From assembly GCA_900752435.1 (NCBI GenBank), contig CAADVD010000002.1, positions 62,001 through 126,000 on the forward strand: a stretch of 64,000 bases of DNA. Reading direction: 5' to 3'. The position numbers and the translations under genes were made by a program. Under the pieces are notes generated by a model. That model was not told where the DNA came from and ran no database searches. It saw only the letters and a list, made by a program, of their open reading frames with translations. Of this stretch, positions 16,548 through 25,882 are shown piece by piece (position 1 is the first letter of the stretch; every line of letters begins with the position of its first letter). The stretch is from Oscillospiraceae bacterium (GTDB lineage: Bacteria > Bacillota > Clostridia > Oscillospirales > Ruminococcaceae).

Positions 16548-17339
16548 ATGGTTTATTTTGTTGGAGCCGGTTCGGGCGCGCCGGATCTCATCACGGTGCG
16601 CGGCCAGCGTTTGCTGGAGCAGGCGGATGTGATTATTTATGCCGGTTCACTGGTGAATCCGGCGTTGCTGGACAGCGCCAAGGAAAGCTGTGCCATCTAC
16701 AACAGCGCGTTCATGACATTGGAAGAAGTCCTTGCCGTCATGGAGCAAAGCGAAGCCGAACAGAAGCTCACCGTTCGTCTGCATACCGGCGACCCGTGCT
16801 TGTACGGCGCAATTCGCGAACAGATGGATTTGCTTGATGAACGGGGGATTTGCTATGAAGTAGTGCCGGGTGTCAGCTCGTTCTGCGGCGCGGCGGCGGC
16901 GCTCAAAGCGGAATACACACTGCCGAATGTCTCCCAGACGGTGATTATCACGCGCATGGCCGGACGAACGCCCGTGCCGGAACAGGAGGAAATCGCGAAA
17001 CTGGCCGCGCACCAGTCCACCATGGTGATTTTTCTCAGCACCGGCCTGCTTCCGGCGCTCACCGAACGCCTATTGGCAGGCGGTTACGCATCGGATCCCC
17101 CTGCCGCCATCGTCTATAAGGCGACGTGGCCGGATGAGCAGGTATTTCGCTGTACTGTTTCCACCTTGGCGCAAACGGCGCAGGAACACGGCATCACCAA
17201 AACTGCGCTCATTACCGTCGGCCATTTCTTAGACGGCCGCTACGACCGCTCCAAGCTTTATGACCCGACGTTTACCCATGAATTCCGAACCGCCCAAAAA
17301 TTGGACGATGCCGCCGCAGGAAAGGAGAACCGGATATGA
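16548..17339 (+). CDS. cbiF: Cobalt-precorrin-4 C11-methyltransferase
   Basis: 263 residues. The class III methyltransferase motifs are VYFVGAGSGAPDLITVRG, VRLHTGDPCLYGAI and VPGVSSFCGAAAAL; together with TVIITRMAGRTPVP they identify CbiF/CobM. It methylates C11. A charged C-terminal tail of about 30 residues ends in the overlap ATGA with cbiG. Confidence 0.95.
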   Translation: MVYFVGAGSGAPDLITVRGQRLLEQADVIIYAGSLVNPALLDSAKESCAIYNSAFMTLEEVLAVMEQSEAEQKLTVRLHTGDPCLYGAIREQMDLLDERGICYEVVPGVSSFCGAAAALKAEYTLPNVSQTVIITRMAGRTPVPEQEEIAKLAAHQSTMVIFLSTGLLPALTERLLAGGYASDPPAAIVYKATWPDEQVFRCTVSTLAQTAQEHGITKTALITVGHFLDGRYDRSKLYDPTFTHEFRTAQKLDDAAAGKENRI

Positions 17340-18367
17340 AGCTTGTTTCCATCAGCTTTACCGCCAAAGGCTGTGCACTGCAAAAGCGGCTGCGTGCGCT
17401 TTTGCAGGTCAGCGGCCATACCGTTTCCGGTTATGCGCCGGAACAATTTTCGGCAGGCTATGATTTGCAGACGGCGGACAGTTTGGACGATTTTGCGAAA
17501 AATGCCTTTGCACAGGCGGATGGCATTGTTTTCATTGGTGCTTGCGGCATTGCGGTGCGTGCGATTGCGCCGCATCTCAAAAGCAAGGCCGTTGATCCGG
17601 CTGTGGTGGTGGTGGATGAGCTGGGGCGCTATGCGATTCCGATTTTGTCCGGTCACATTGGTTCGTCCAACCGTTTGGCGGAGCAAATCGCCAGTCTGCT
17701 GGATGCCACACCCATCCTCACCACCGCCACCGACATCAACCGAAAATTCGCCGTTGATACCTGGGCAAGCGAGCACAATCTGCACATCGAGAACATCGAC
17801 TGCATCAAAAAAATTTCCGCCGCTGTGCTGAATGGGGATGAGGTCGGCTTTGACAGCGATTTTGAGGTTGAAACACTGCTGCCGGAGCATTTTGTGACGG
17901 CGGATTCCGGCAAGCTGGGCGTCTGTGTGTCCGTGTTTGATAAAGCGCCGTTTACCACAACGCTCAAGCTCATTCCGCCCGTGGTGGTGCTGGGAATTGG
18001 ATGCCGGCGCGGCACATCGGCGGAAAAGATTGACCGTATTGTGCGCAAGGAATTGGAAAATGAGCGGCTGTCCTTTCATGCGGTCTGCAAGGTCTGTTCC
18101 ATTGACCTCAAGGAGAAGGAAGCCGGCCTGCGCGAGTTTTGCGAAGGAAACTGCCTGCCGTTTGCCTGTTATTCAGCGGAACAACTGCGCGCGGCAAAGG
18201 GCGATTTCACCATGTCCGACTTTGTGTTTGATGTCACCGGCGTGAGCAATGTTTGTGAGCGCGCGGCGGTGCTGGGCAGTCAGAATGGAAAGCTGATTAT
18301 GCGCAAGCACGCGAAGGATGGGGTAACCGTTGCGGCGGCGGTACTCCATTACAAATTGGAATTTTAA
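17336..18367 (+). CDS. cbiG: Cobalt-precorrin-5A hydrolase
   Basis: 343 residues. CbiG opens the delta-lactone ring and releases acetaldehyde, a step found only in the anaerobic pathway. The N-terminal domain has FIGACGIAVRAIAPHLKSK and the conserved PILSGHIGSSNRLAE (GHxGxxN). The C-terminal domain begins with GIGCRRGTSAEKI and ends with VSNVCERAAVLGSQNGKLI. Overlaps cbiF by four bases. Confidence 0.95.
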   Translation: MKLVSISFTAKGCALQKRLRALLQVSGHTVSGYAPEQFSAGYDLQTADSLDDFAKNAFAQADGIVFIGACGIAVRAIAPHLKSKAVDPAVVVVDELGRYAIPILSGHIGSSNRLAEQIASLLDATPILTTATDINRKFAVDTWASEHNLHIENIDCIKKISAAVLNGDEVGFDSDFEVETLLPEHFVTADSGKLGVCVSVFDKAPFTTTLKLIPPVVVLGIGCRRGTSAEKIDRIVRKELENERLSFHAVCKVCSIDLKEKEAGLREFCEGNCLPFACYSAEQLRAAKGDFTMSDFVFDVTGVSNVCERAAVLGSQNGKLIMRKHAKDGVTVAAAVLHYKLEF

Positions 18368-18376
18368 GGAGAAGCC

Positions 18377-19111
18377 ATGAAATTATACATTGTAGGTTTG
18401 GGACCCGGCGGCGTGGAACAGGCCACGGCAAGAGCAGTTCACGCTTTGCAGGAAAGCGATGTGCTGGCCGGTTATCACGTTTACATCGATTTGATTCGTG
18501 CGCAGTTTCCGGACAAGCGCGTTCTCACCACGCCGATGAAACAGGAAATCGACCGCTGTCGGATGGCCATTGAAGAAACGCTTGCCGGACACACCGTTTC
18601 CATGGTGTGCAGTGGCGATGCCGGGGTCTACGGCATGGCCGGACTGATTTACGAGCTGGCGCAGTCCTATCCGCCGATTGAAATTGAGGTGATTTCCGGT
18701 GTGACGGCGGCATGCAGTGGAGCGGCGGTGCTGGGTGCCCCGCTGATTCATGATTTCGCGGTCATCAGTCTGAGCGATTTGCTCACGCCGTGGACGCTCA
18801 TTGAGCGCCGTCTGAACGCGGCGGCAGAAGCTGATTTTGTTCTTTGCCTGTACAATCCGTCGAGCAAAAAGCGCGCGGATTATCTGCAAAAGGCCTGCGA
18901 CATCGTGCTGAAACATCGTTCGCCGCAGACCGTTTGCGGCTATGTGCGGAGCATTGGCCGTGCGGAGGAGCACGCCGAAGTACTGACCTTGGCCGAACTG
19001 CGCACCACATCGGTGGACATGTTTACCACTGTCTACATCGGCAATTCGCAAACCAAGCGCATCGGGGATAAGATGGTCACTCCGCGCGGCTATCGTCTGA
19101 ACGAATTTTAG
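18377..19111 (+). CDS. cbiH: Cobalt-precorrin-3 C17-methyltransferase
   Basis: 244 residues. CbiH contracts the macrocycle and methylates C17. Motifs are IVGLGPGGVEQATARA, VCSGDAGVYGMAGLIYEL, SGVTAACSGAAVLGAPLIHDF and CLYNPSSKKRADYL, all characteristic of CbiH/CobJ. It follows cbiG by 9 bp with an AAGGAGAAGCC ribosome site. No fused ferredoxin or CbiG domain is present. Confidence 0.95.
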   Translation: MKLYIVGLGPGGVEQATARAVHALQESDVLAGYHVYIDLIRAQFPDKRVLTTPMKQEIDRCRMAIEETLAGHTVSMVCSGDAGVYGMAGLIYELAQSYPPIEIEVISGVTAACSGAAVLGAPLIHDFAVISLSDLLTPWTLIERRLNAAAEADFVLCLYNPSSKKRADYLQKACDIVLKHRSPQTVCGYVRSIGRAEEHAEVLTLAELRTTSVDMFTTVYIGNSQTKRIGDKMVTPRGYRLNEF

Positions 19112-19131
19112 TGAAAAAAAGGAGCGGTTTT

Positions 19132-20376
19132 ATGCGGCACTTTCTCATTTTTGCCGGTACTACGGAAGGGCGTCAGCTGGCGGAGCAATTGAGTCAGTTG
19201 GGTGCCCGCATCAGCGTCAGCGTGGCGACGGTGTACGGCAAGCATCTCGTTCCGGAATCGGAGCAGATTGAAGTGCATGCCAAACGTCTTACCGCAGATG
19301 AAATGGCAGACTGGTTCACCGCCGAGCACTTTGATGAGGTGATTGACGCCACACATCCCTACGCGGTGGAGGTTACCGCGAACATCAAAGCCGCCTGTAA
19401 AAAAACCGAGACGCATTACCTTCGCCTGATTCGCGAGAGCATTCACGCCGACGACTGCGTTTACACGGCCACAACAGAAGAAGCGGCGGCCTTTCTCAAT
19501 ACCACAACCGGCAATGTACTGCTCACCACCGGAAGCAAGGAACTGTCCAAATTCATGGCGGTCAAGGGCTATAAAAAGCGCTTGTATCCGCGCGTCCTGC
19601 CCACGCTGGATGCCGTTGGACACTGTGTGGAGCTGGGCTTTGCGCCCAGTCATATTCTCGCCATGCAAGGGCCGTTTTCGGAGGAGATGAACACCGCTAC
19701 GCTTCAGCAGATACAAGCGGAATACATGGTGACCAAGGATTCCGGCGATGTCGGCGGTTTTGAGCAAAAGCTGGCCGCCGCCAAAAAAGCGGGGGCGTTG
19801 CTGGTAGTCATTGGCCGTCCACAGCAGGAAGCAGGCTTTTCAATGCAGGAGATTGTAAACCGGCTCACCGTCCGCTATGGATTGGGCGGCAAGCTCGATC
19901 ATGTCCGCTATTTTCCGCTGTTTGTGAATTTAAAGGGCAAACGCGTGGTGGTGATTGGCGCCGGTGTGATTGCCGAGCGCCGCATCCGCACACTGGTGCA
20001 GTTTGGATGCACCATCGTGGTGATTGCACCGCAAATTGATGAGAAACTCAAGCAAATGCGCCGGATTGAAGCGCTGGAACGCGTGTATGAGCCGGGCGAC
20101 TGCACCGGTGCGGCACTCGTCTGCGCCGCAACCGACAACCGCACGGTGAATCACCTGATTGCCGAGGAATGCCATGCACAAAACATCCCTGTCAGCGTGG
20201 CCGACAGCCGGGAAGAGTGCAGTTTTTACTTTCCAGCCGTCATCAGCGAGGACAACGTTGTCGTTGGCGTGACCGCCAGCGGCGAAAACCATACACAGGT
20301 TCGCAAGGTGGCGGAAAACATCCGTGCATTTTGGGACGTTTTGCTGGACAAGGAATACGAAGGAGGACAGCCATGA
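19132..20376 (+). CDS. cbiJ: Fusion of cobalt-precorrin-6A reductase and precorrin-2 dehydrogenase
   Basis: 414 residues from the ATG at 19132, 7 bp after AAAGGAG. Residues 1 to about 248 are CbiJ/CobK: FAGTTEGRQLAEQL, DATHPYAVEVTANI, LLTTGSKEL and HILAMQGPFSEEMN. Residues about 258-414 are a Met8/SirC-type NAD domain: FPLFVNLKGKRVVVIGAG, VCAATDNRTVNHLI and DSREECSFYFPAV. The first half reduces precorrin-6A; the second oxidises precorrin-2 to sirohydrochlorin, the CbiK substrate. One chain thus carries an early and a middle step. The SirC half lacks the C-terminal ferrochelatase helix region of Met8, so only the dehydrogenase role is likely. Confidence 0.92.
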   Translation: MRHFLIFAGTTEGRQLAEQLSQLGARISVSVATVYGKHLVPESEQIEVHAKRLTADEMADWFTAEHFDEVIDATHPYAVEVTANIKAACKKTETHYLRLIRESIHADDCVYTATTEEAAAFLNTTTGNVLLTTGSKELSKFMAVKGYKKRLYPRVLPTLDAVGHCVELGFAPSHILAMQGPFSEEMNTATLQQIQAEYMVTKDSGDVGGFEQKLAAAKKAGALLVVIGRPQQEAGFSMQEIVNRLTVRYGLGGKLDHVRYFPLFVNLKGKRVVVIGAGVIAERRIRTLVQFGCTIVVIAPQIDEKLKQMRRIEALERVYEPGDCTGAALVCAATDNRTVNHLIAEECHAQNIPVSVADSREECSFYFPAVISEDNVVVGVTASGENHTQVRKVAENIRAFWDVLLDKEYEGGQP

Positions 20377-21596
20377 AACCAACCCGTACACTCTATTTTG
20401 TGGGCATTGGCATGGGCAATCCCGACACCATGACTGTGGAAGCGCAAAAAGCCATTCGTGCCAGCGATGCGCTCATCGGCGCCAAGCGCATGACCGAACC
20501 GTTTGAAGCGCTGGGGAAACCCATTCTGCACGCCTACAAGGATGAGGACATTGTGGCGTTTATCCGTGAACACGAAGAATGCCAAACCATTGCCATTCTC
20601 TTTTCCGGCGATACTGGTTTTTACAGCGGTGCGAAACCGCTTTATGAGCAGCTGCAGGACTGCACCATCCGCACCATCTGCGGCATCAGCTCTGTGCAGT
20701 ACCTCTGCGCCAAACTTGGTGTTCCATGGGAGGATGCCGAATTATTGAGCCTGCATGGCCGCGCACAGAACCTCATAGCCGCCGTTCGCCGTCACCGCAA
20801 GGTGTTTGCGCTGACTGGAGGAGAAAACAGCGTGCAGAATATCTGCCGAATGCTGTGTGATTACGGTTATTCCGATGTCATGGTCGCCGTTGGCGAGCAT
20901 TTATCCTATGGGGATGAACGCATCACCAAGGATACCGCCGAACAACTGCAAGCTCAGTCGTTCCATCCGCTGAGCGTGGTGCTCATTGTCAATCCGCACG
21001 CCGCCGACGCCGTTGTCACCCATGGCCTGCCCGATGAAGCCTTTCTGCGCACCAAAGTGCCCATGACCAAAAGCGAGGTGCGGAGCGTGTCGCTCTCCAG
21101 GCTGGAGCTGTGCGAAACGGATGTTGTGTATGACATCGGCGCAGGAACGGGTTCGATTGCCGTGGAAGCCGCTTTGCAAATTGGTCGGGGAACGGTTTAT
21201 GCCATCGAAAAAGGGGAAGCCGCGCTCGAACTGCTGGAGCAAAACCGTCAGCGGTTCGCCTGCTCGAATCTCCAAATTATCGCCGGAACAGCGCCGGAAG
21301 CACTGGCAGATTTGCCCGCGCCGGACAAGGTGTTCATCGGCGGCACTTCCGGACGCTTAGCGGACATTGTGGCCGCTCTGCTTGCGAAGAATCCCTCCGT
21401 GCGCATGGTGCTCAACGCCATTGCGCTGGAAACGCTCAGCGCGGCGCTCCGCGTCTTTGAGGAACAACAGATGGAGGTGCTCGACATCGCTCAAATTTCC
21501 GTCGCCAAGGCCAAAGCTGTCGGAGGTTACCGCATGATGACGGCGCACAATCCGGTGTTCATCCTAACGGCACAGCGGAGGAAAGCGCATGACTAG
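20373..21596 (+). CDS. cbiET: Bifunctional cobalt-precorrin-7 C5-methyltransferase / C15-methyltransferase-decarboxylase
   Basis: 407 residues. Residues 1 to about 205 are CbiE (YFVGIGMGNPDTMTVEAQ, LFSGDTGFYSGAKPL, CGISSVQYLCAKLG). Residues about 215-407 are CbiT, with the Rossmann SAM site VVYDIGAGTGSIAVEAA and FIGGTSGRLADIV. Together they methylate C5 and C15 and decarboxylate the ring-C acetate, as in CobL. Start overlaps the cbiJ stop as ATGA and the end overlaps cbiA by eight bases. Confidence 0.95.
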   Translation: MKPTRTLYFVGIGMGNPDTMTVEAQKAIRASDALIGAKRMTEPFEALGKPILHAYKDEDIVAFIREHEECQTIAILFSGDTGFYSGAKPLYEQLQDCTIRTICGISSVQYLCAKLGVPWEDAELLSLHGRAQNLIAAVRRHRKVFALTGGENSVQNICRMLCDYGYSDVMVAVGEHLSYGDERITKDTAEQLQAQSFHPLSVVLIVNPHAADAVVTHGLPDEAFLRTKVPMTKSEVRSVSLSRLELCETDVVYDIGAGTGSIAVEAALQIGRGTVYAIEKGEAALELLEQNRQRFACSNLQIIAGTAPEALADLPAPDKVFIGGTSGRLADIVAALLAKNPSVRMVLNAIALETLSAALRVFEEQQMEVLDIAQISVAKAKAVGGYRMMTAHNPVFILTAQRRKAHD

Positions 21597-22974
21597 CGTA
21601 CCCCTGCCGCGCCTGATGCTTTCGGCCGCGCGAAGCGGTGCCGGAAAAACCACAGTGACCTGCGCCGTACTGCAAGCGCTCAAAAACCGCGGTGTGGCAG
21701 TGTCCTCCTACAAATGCGGTCCGGACTACATCGATCCGATGTTTCACACCACGGTGCTCGGTTTGCCTGCGCGCAATCTCGACCCGTTTTTTACCGACGA
21801 AAACACCACGCGTTTCCTGCTTGGCCGTCATGCCAATTTCTGTGACGTGGCCATAATAGAAGGCGTGATGGGGCATTACGACGGCATCGCCGGAACCACC
21901 ACACAGGCCAGCGCCTATGCGCTTTCTAAGATGATGGATGCATCCACTGTTTTGATTGCCGACTGCAAGGGAACGAGCGTGTCCATTGCGGCGGAGCTGT
22001 TGGGCTTTCTGCATTTTCGGCCGGATGCAAAGATTCAGGGCGTGCTTTTAAACCGTATATCGCCGATGCTGTATCCATCCCTCAAATTGATGTTGGAACG
22101 CGAGCTAGACATTCGTGTGCTCGGTTATCTGCCGCCGATGCCGGACTGTTCGCTGGAGAGCCGCCATCTTGGACTGATTACAGCCAGTGAAGTGAAAAAT
22201 CTTCGCGAAAAACTGCACCGTTTGGCCGAACAGGCCGAACGCACCATCGACCTTGACGGCCTTTTGCAGTTGGCCGCCGAAGCACCGCCCTTATCCTATA
22301 CCGCGCCCGCTCTGCCAACCGTCACCGCGCATCCCACCATCGCGGTGGCGCGCGACTGTGCCTTTTGCTTTACTTACGCGGACAATCTGGACTTGCTCCG
22401 TTCATTGGGAGCAAATCTCATCGAGTTCAGCCCCCTAAACGATGAAACGCTTCCGGCCGAAGCCGATGGCCTGCTGTTGAGCGGCGGTTATCCAGAGCTG
22501 TACGCCGAAGCGCTGAGTGCCAATAAATCCATGCGTGCGAGCATTCGTACCGCCCTGCATTGCAGTCTGCCCTGCATTGCAGAATGCGGCGGCTTTCTCT
22601 ATCTACACCGCACCCTGCAAACGAAAGATGGTCATACTTATCCCATGGTCGGCGCGCTCGATACGGACGCACACGACACCGGCAGACTCTGCCGCTTTGG
22701 ATACATTGCCTTGACCGCCGAGCAAGACACGCTTCTCTGTTCACAGGGGGAGCAAATCCGCGCCCACGAATTTCACTATTACGACAGCACCGACAATGGC
22801 GCGGCCTTTACCGCGAAAAAACCGGTGCGCGGCACCGAGTGGCCGTGCATCCATGCACAAGCGAATCTGTTTGCCGGTTATCCACATCTTTATTTTTATG
22901 CAAACCCCGCATTTGCGGAACGTTTTGTCCAGCAATGCGCCCAATACCACCAAAGAAAGAAGCAATCCCGATGA
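21589..22974 (+). CDS. cbiA: Cobyrinate a,c-diamide synthase
   Basis: 461 residues. It amidates the a and c side chains of cobyrinate using ATP and glutamine. The N-terminal P-loop is SAARSGAGKTTVTCAV, followed by KCGPDYIDPMFH. The C-terminal class I glutamine amidotransferase domain has LLLSGGYPELYAEAL and the nucleophile cysteine in IAECGGFLYL. Overlaps both neighbours (cbiET, cobT), which points to translational coupling. Confidence 0.95.
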   Translation: MTSVPLPRLMLSAARSGAGKTTVTCAVLQALKNRGVAVSSYKCGPDYIDPMFHTTVLGLPARNLDPFFTDENTTRFLLGRHANFCDVAIIEGVMGHYDGIAGTTTQASAYALSKMMDASTVLIADCKGTSVSIAAELLGFLHFRPDAKIQGVLLNRISPMLYPSLKLMLERELDIRVLGYLPPMPDCSLESRHLGLITASEVKNLREKLHRLAEQAERTIDLDGLLQLAAEAPPLSYTAPALPTVTAHPTIAVARDCAFCFTYADNLDLLRSLGANLIEFSPLNDETLPAEADGLLLSGGYPELYAEALSANKSMRASIRTALHCSLPCIAECGGFLYLHRTLQTKDGHTYPMVGALDTDAHDTGRLCRFGYIALTAEQDTLLCSQGEQIRAHEFHYYDSTDNGAAFTAKKPVRGTEWPCIHAQANLFAGYPHLYFYANPAFAERFVQQCAQYHQRKKQSR

Positions 22975-24023
22975 ATCTGGAAACCACCCTGACACACATT
23001 CTTCCGCTCGACCAAGCCGCCATGCAGACAGCCAAACGCCGCTGGGACAGCATTGCCAAACCGCTCGGCAGTCTGGGACTGCTTGAAACGGCTGTCATCC
23101 AATTGGCAGGCATTCAGCGCACCGCCAATGTGCGCATTGACCGCCGTGCCATTGTGGTGATGTGTGCGGACAACGGCGTAGTCGCCGAGGGCGTGACGCA
23201 GACGGGAAGCGAGGTTACCGCCATCGTCGCAGAAAACTTCACCAAAGGCCAGACCAGCCTGTGTGCCATGGCAAGACTCGCCAACGCCGCCGTGCATCCG
23301 GTGGATATCGGGATGCTGACCGATGTACCAGCAGTAGAAAACCGCAAAATCGCCTATGGTACGCGCAACATGGCCCATGAACCGGCCATGACGCGCGCGC
23401 AAGCCGTTGCCGCCATCGAAGTGGGCATCGACAAAGCGCAGTCGCTCATTCAGCAGGGTGTCAATCTCCTTGCCACCGGTGAAATGGGCATCGGCAACAC
23501 CACCACCAGCAGTGCCGTTGCCGCCGTTTTGCTGAATCAACCCGTGGAGGCAGTCACTGGCCGTGGAGCAGGTCTGACCAGTACCGGACTGGCACACAAA
23601 ATTGAGGTGGTTCAGCGCGCCATTGCGCTCCACAAGCCCGACCCGTCCGATCCGCTTGATGTACTTGCCAAGCTCGGCGGCTTTGATTTGGCCGGATTGG
23701 TCGGCGTATATCTGGGCGGTGCGGCCATGCATACCGGCGTATTAGTGGATGGGTTTATTTCTGCCGTTGCCGCACTCATTGCGGCGCGCCTTTGTCCGGT
23801 GGTGCAGAGCTATCTGCTCCCGTCCCACGTTTCTAAAGAACCGGCAGGACAGTTGGTATTGGAGGAACTGGGGCTTCGGCCGTTTCTGCACGCCGATATG
23901 TGTTTGGGAGAGGGAACCGGCGCGGTTGCCGCCATGCCAATTCTCGATATGGCAAACGCCGTCTATCGCGAAATGAGTACCTTTGAGGACATTGCCATCG
24001 ATGCCTATCAGGAACTCAAGTAG
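22971..24023 (+). CDS. cobT: Nicotinate-nucleotide-dimethylbenzimidazole phosphoribosyltransferase
   Basis: 350 residues. CobT activates the lower-ligand base to its alpha-ribotide. The N-terminal KPLGSLGLLE, the VVMCADNGVVAEGVTQTG block, GEMGIGNTTTSSAV and the catalytic-glutamate region CLGEGTGAVAAMP near the C-terminus are intact. The true start is the ATG at 22971 overlapping cbiA as ATGA; the frame remains open upstream through cbiA. No benzimidazole synthesis gene (bza or bluB) is seen in the window. Confidence 0.95.
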   Translation: MNLETTLTHILPLDQAAMQTAKRRWDSIAKPLGSLGLLETAVIQLAGIQRTANVRIDRRAIVVMCADNGVVAEGVTQTGSEVTAIVAENFTKGQTSLCAMARLANAAVHPVDIGMLTDVPAVENRKIAYGTRNMAHEPAMTRAQAVAAIEVGIDKAQSLIQQGVNLLATGEMGIGNTTTSSAVAAVLLNQPVEAVTGRGAGLTSTGLAHKIEVVQRAIALHKPDPSDPLDVLAKLGGFDLAGLVGVYLGGAAMHTGVLVDGFISAVAALIAARLCPVVQSYLLPSHVSKEPAGQLVLEELGLRPFLHADMCLGEGTGAVAAMPILDMANAVYREMSTFEDIAIDAYQELK

Positions 24024-24036
24024 GGAGGGGTACGCG

Positions 24037-24579
24037 ATGCTGACCCTGATTACCGGCGGTTCGGTCAGCGGAAAATCCGCCTTTGCGGAAAACTTTGCCG
24101 TTTTGCACCGCACTGGTTCGCTCCTCTACATTGCCACCATGATGCCGTTTGATGACGAATGCCGCATCCGCATTGCCCGTCACCGCGAACAGCGCGCGGG
24201 CAAAGGCTTTTCCACCATCGAATGCTACACCAATCTCGCCGCCGTCACCGTTGCGCCGCGTTCCACCGTTTTGCTCGAATGCCTGTCCAACCTAACGGCC
24301 AACGAGCAATATGCGCCGGACGGTGCCGGTGCAGACCAAGCCGAAGAAGCCATTTTGACCGGCATTCACCACCTCTGTATGCAGGCATCCCATGTTGTGG
24401 TGGTTTCCAATGAAATTTTTTCCGACGGCGTATCCTACGACGAATCCACCCAGCGCTACATCCAAATACTTGGCAATCTCAACCGCCGTCTTGCCGCGCA
24501 GGCCGACAACGTCATCGAAGTCGTCTGCGGCATTCCGGTGATACACAAGGAGGCAAATTTCCATGTGGCAGGCTTTTAA
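24037..24579 (+). CDS. cobU: Adenosylcobinamide kinase / guanylyltransferase
   Basis: 180 residues from the ATG at 24037, preceded by AGGGAGGGG. CobU phosphorylates adenosylcobinamide and then transfers GMP to it. The P-loop is GGSVSGKSAFAE. The histidine that carries GMP is expected in RIARHREQRAGKGF. The C-terminal VVVVSNEIFSDGVSYDE and LNRRLAAQADNVIEVVCGIP are conserved. The end overlaps cobS by 17 bp. A shorter CobU-like gene occurs two genes downstream. Confidence 0.93.
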   Translation: MLTLITGGSVSGKSAFAENFAVLHRTGSLLYIATMMPFDDECRIRIARHREQRAGKGFSTIECYTNLAAVTVAPRSTVLLECLSNLTANEQYAPDGAGADQAEEAILTGIHHLCMQASHVVVVSNEIFSDGVSYDESTQRYIQILGNLNRRLAAQADNVIEVVCGIPVIHKEANFHVAGF

Positions 24580-25321
24580 AATTGCATTTTCCATGTATTC
24601 GGCGATTCCAATGCCGAAAACGGATTGGAACGAACGGAATATGCGCTATGCGATGTGCTTCTTTCCGCTGATTGGCGTACCCATCGGCGCACTGCTCATG
24701 GGCTGGCTTTGGCTGTGTGAAACGTTGGCGGCCGGCACCCTTCTCACGGCCGCCGTTTGTGCGGTGATTCCGGTTTTGGTAACCGGCGGCATTCATCTGG
24801 ACGGCTTCTGCGATACCGTCGATGCGCTCAGTTCCCATCAAACGATGGAAAAAAAGCTGGAAATTCTCAAGGATTCGCATACCGGTGCGTTTGCTATCTT
24901 GGGCGCCATTGTGTATTTCCTGCTCGATACCGCGCTGTGGAGCGAATATCAATTTACGGTGTCCACCGCTTTGGTGCTTCTGATTTCCTTTGTTTTGTCG
25001 CGCACACTCAGCGCTCTAGCGCTCGTAATCTTTCATCCGGCAAAGAACAGCGGCCTGCTCCGTACCTTCTCCGACCTTGCCCAAAAGCGTACCGTCCGCA
25101 CTGTGATGCTGTTGTTTCTGGTTTTGTGTTTTGCATTTTTGCTGGTGCTGGACTGGAAAAGCGGGACGCTCGTTATCGTTGCCGCCGCATTGGCGTTTTG
25201 GTATTACCACCACATGTCGCAAAAACAATTCGGCGGCATCACCGGCGATTTGGCCGGCTATTTTGTCACCTTATGCGAATGGTTCAGCTTGCTTGCTGTT
25301 GTCCTCGCACAAAAAATATAG
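24563..25321 (+). CDS. cobS: Adenosylcobinamide-GDP ribazoletransferase (cobalamin synthase)
   Basis: 252 residues, with about six membrane helices. CobS joins adenosylcobinamide-GDP to alpha-ribazole at the membrane. The acidic motif GIHLDGFCDTVDAL and KDSHTGAFAILGAI match the family. The start lies within cobU, 8 bp after AAGGAGG, so the two are translationally coupled. Confidence 0.94.
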   Translation: MWQAFKIAFSMYSAIPMPKTDWNERNMRYAMCFFPLIGVPIGALLMGWLWLCETLAAGTLLTAAVCAVIPVLVTGGIHLDGFCDTVDALSSHQTMEKKLEILKDSHTGAFAILGAIVYFLLDTALWSEYQFTVSTALVLLISFVLSRTLSALALVIFHPAKNSGLLRTFSDLAQKRTVRTVMLLFLVLCFAFLLVLDWKSGTLVIVAAALAFWYYHHMSQKQFGGITGDLAGYFVTLCEWFSLLAVVLAQKI

Positions 25322-25334
25322 GAGGGAAAGGACG

Positions 25335-25709
25335 ATGATTTTGATTGTCGGCGGAACGGCGCAGGGAAAATTAAACTATGCCCTAAGCACCTACCGCAAA
25401 ACGCTCGATGACGTGGCCGACAACACCGCCGATGCGCATCACAAAGCCATTTTCAACCACTTCCACCTCTATGTGCGCAACCAGCTTGCCCAGGGAAGCA
25501 CCGACCTCACCGCCGAACTGGAAGCTCTGCTCACCGCCAACCCCGACATCATCATTCTCTGCGACGAAATCGGCTGTGGCATCGTACCCATCGACCGCTT
25601 CGAGCGCACCTACCGCGAAACCACCGGACGGCTGTGCTGTATGCTGGCCGCACGCGCCGAACGGGTGGAGCGTGTATTTTGCGGCATTGCCACCACCATC
25701 AAGGGCTAG
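25335..25709 (+). CDS. Short CobU-like protein (truncated adenosylcobinamide kinase homologue)
   Basis: 124 residues, about two thirds the length of CobU. The N-terminal nucleotide loop GGTAQGKLNYAL keeps the lysine but replaces the following Ser/Thr with Leu. The middle region that holds the guanylated histidine is missing. The C-terminal CDEIGCGIVPIDRFERTYRE and LAARAERVERVFCGI match the end of CobU proteins. It has a ribosome site (GGAGGGAAAGGACG). It may be a regulatory or alternative kinase paralogue; loss of both the P-loop Ser and the histidine makes full CobU activity unlikely. Its stop codon coincides with the left end of a miniature transposon. Confidence 0.75.
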   Translation: MILIVGGTAQGKLNYALSTYRKTLDDVADNTADAHHKAIFNHFHLYVRNQLAQGSTDLTAELEALLTANPDIIILCDEIGCGIVPIDRFERTYRETTGRLCCMLAARAERVERVFCGIATTIKG

Positions 25710-25882
25710 GGCAATACCGCACAAAGACCGCCTAGCGGCTATGCACGCAATCTGCTTGCATAAATTCCATTCTATCACACAAAAACTCCTTGACATACGA
25801 CAGTATGCCTGCGGAATTTTTATGCAATCGAATGAAATTTCTGACTGCGCATCTTACGTACATTCTTTGTGGGGTATTGCCC
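25709..25882. mobile_element. Miniature inverted-repeat transposable element with TA target duplication
   Basis: 174 bp with near-perfect 19-bp ends: GGGCAATACCGCACAAAGA on the left and TCTTTGTGGGGTATTGCCC on the right. TA flanks both ends (25707-25708 and 25883-25884), as for Tc1/mariner-IS630-type insertion. An inner pair of inverted segments (TTGCATAAATTCC and GGAATTTTTATGCAA) is also seen. No transposase fits inside. It lies between the cobU-like gene and the cobC ribosome site without disrupting either. Confidence 0.82.
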
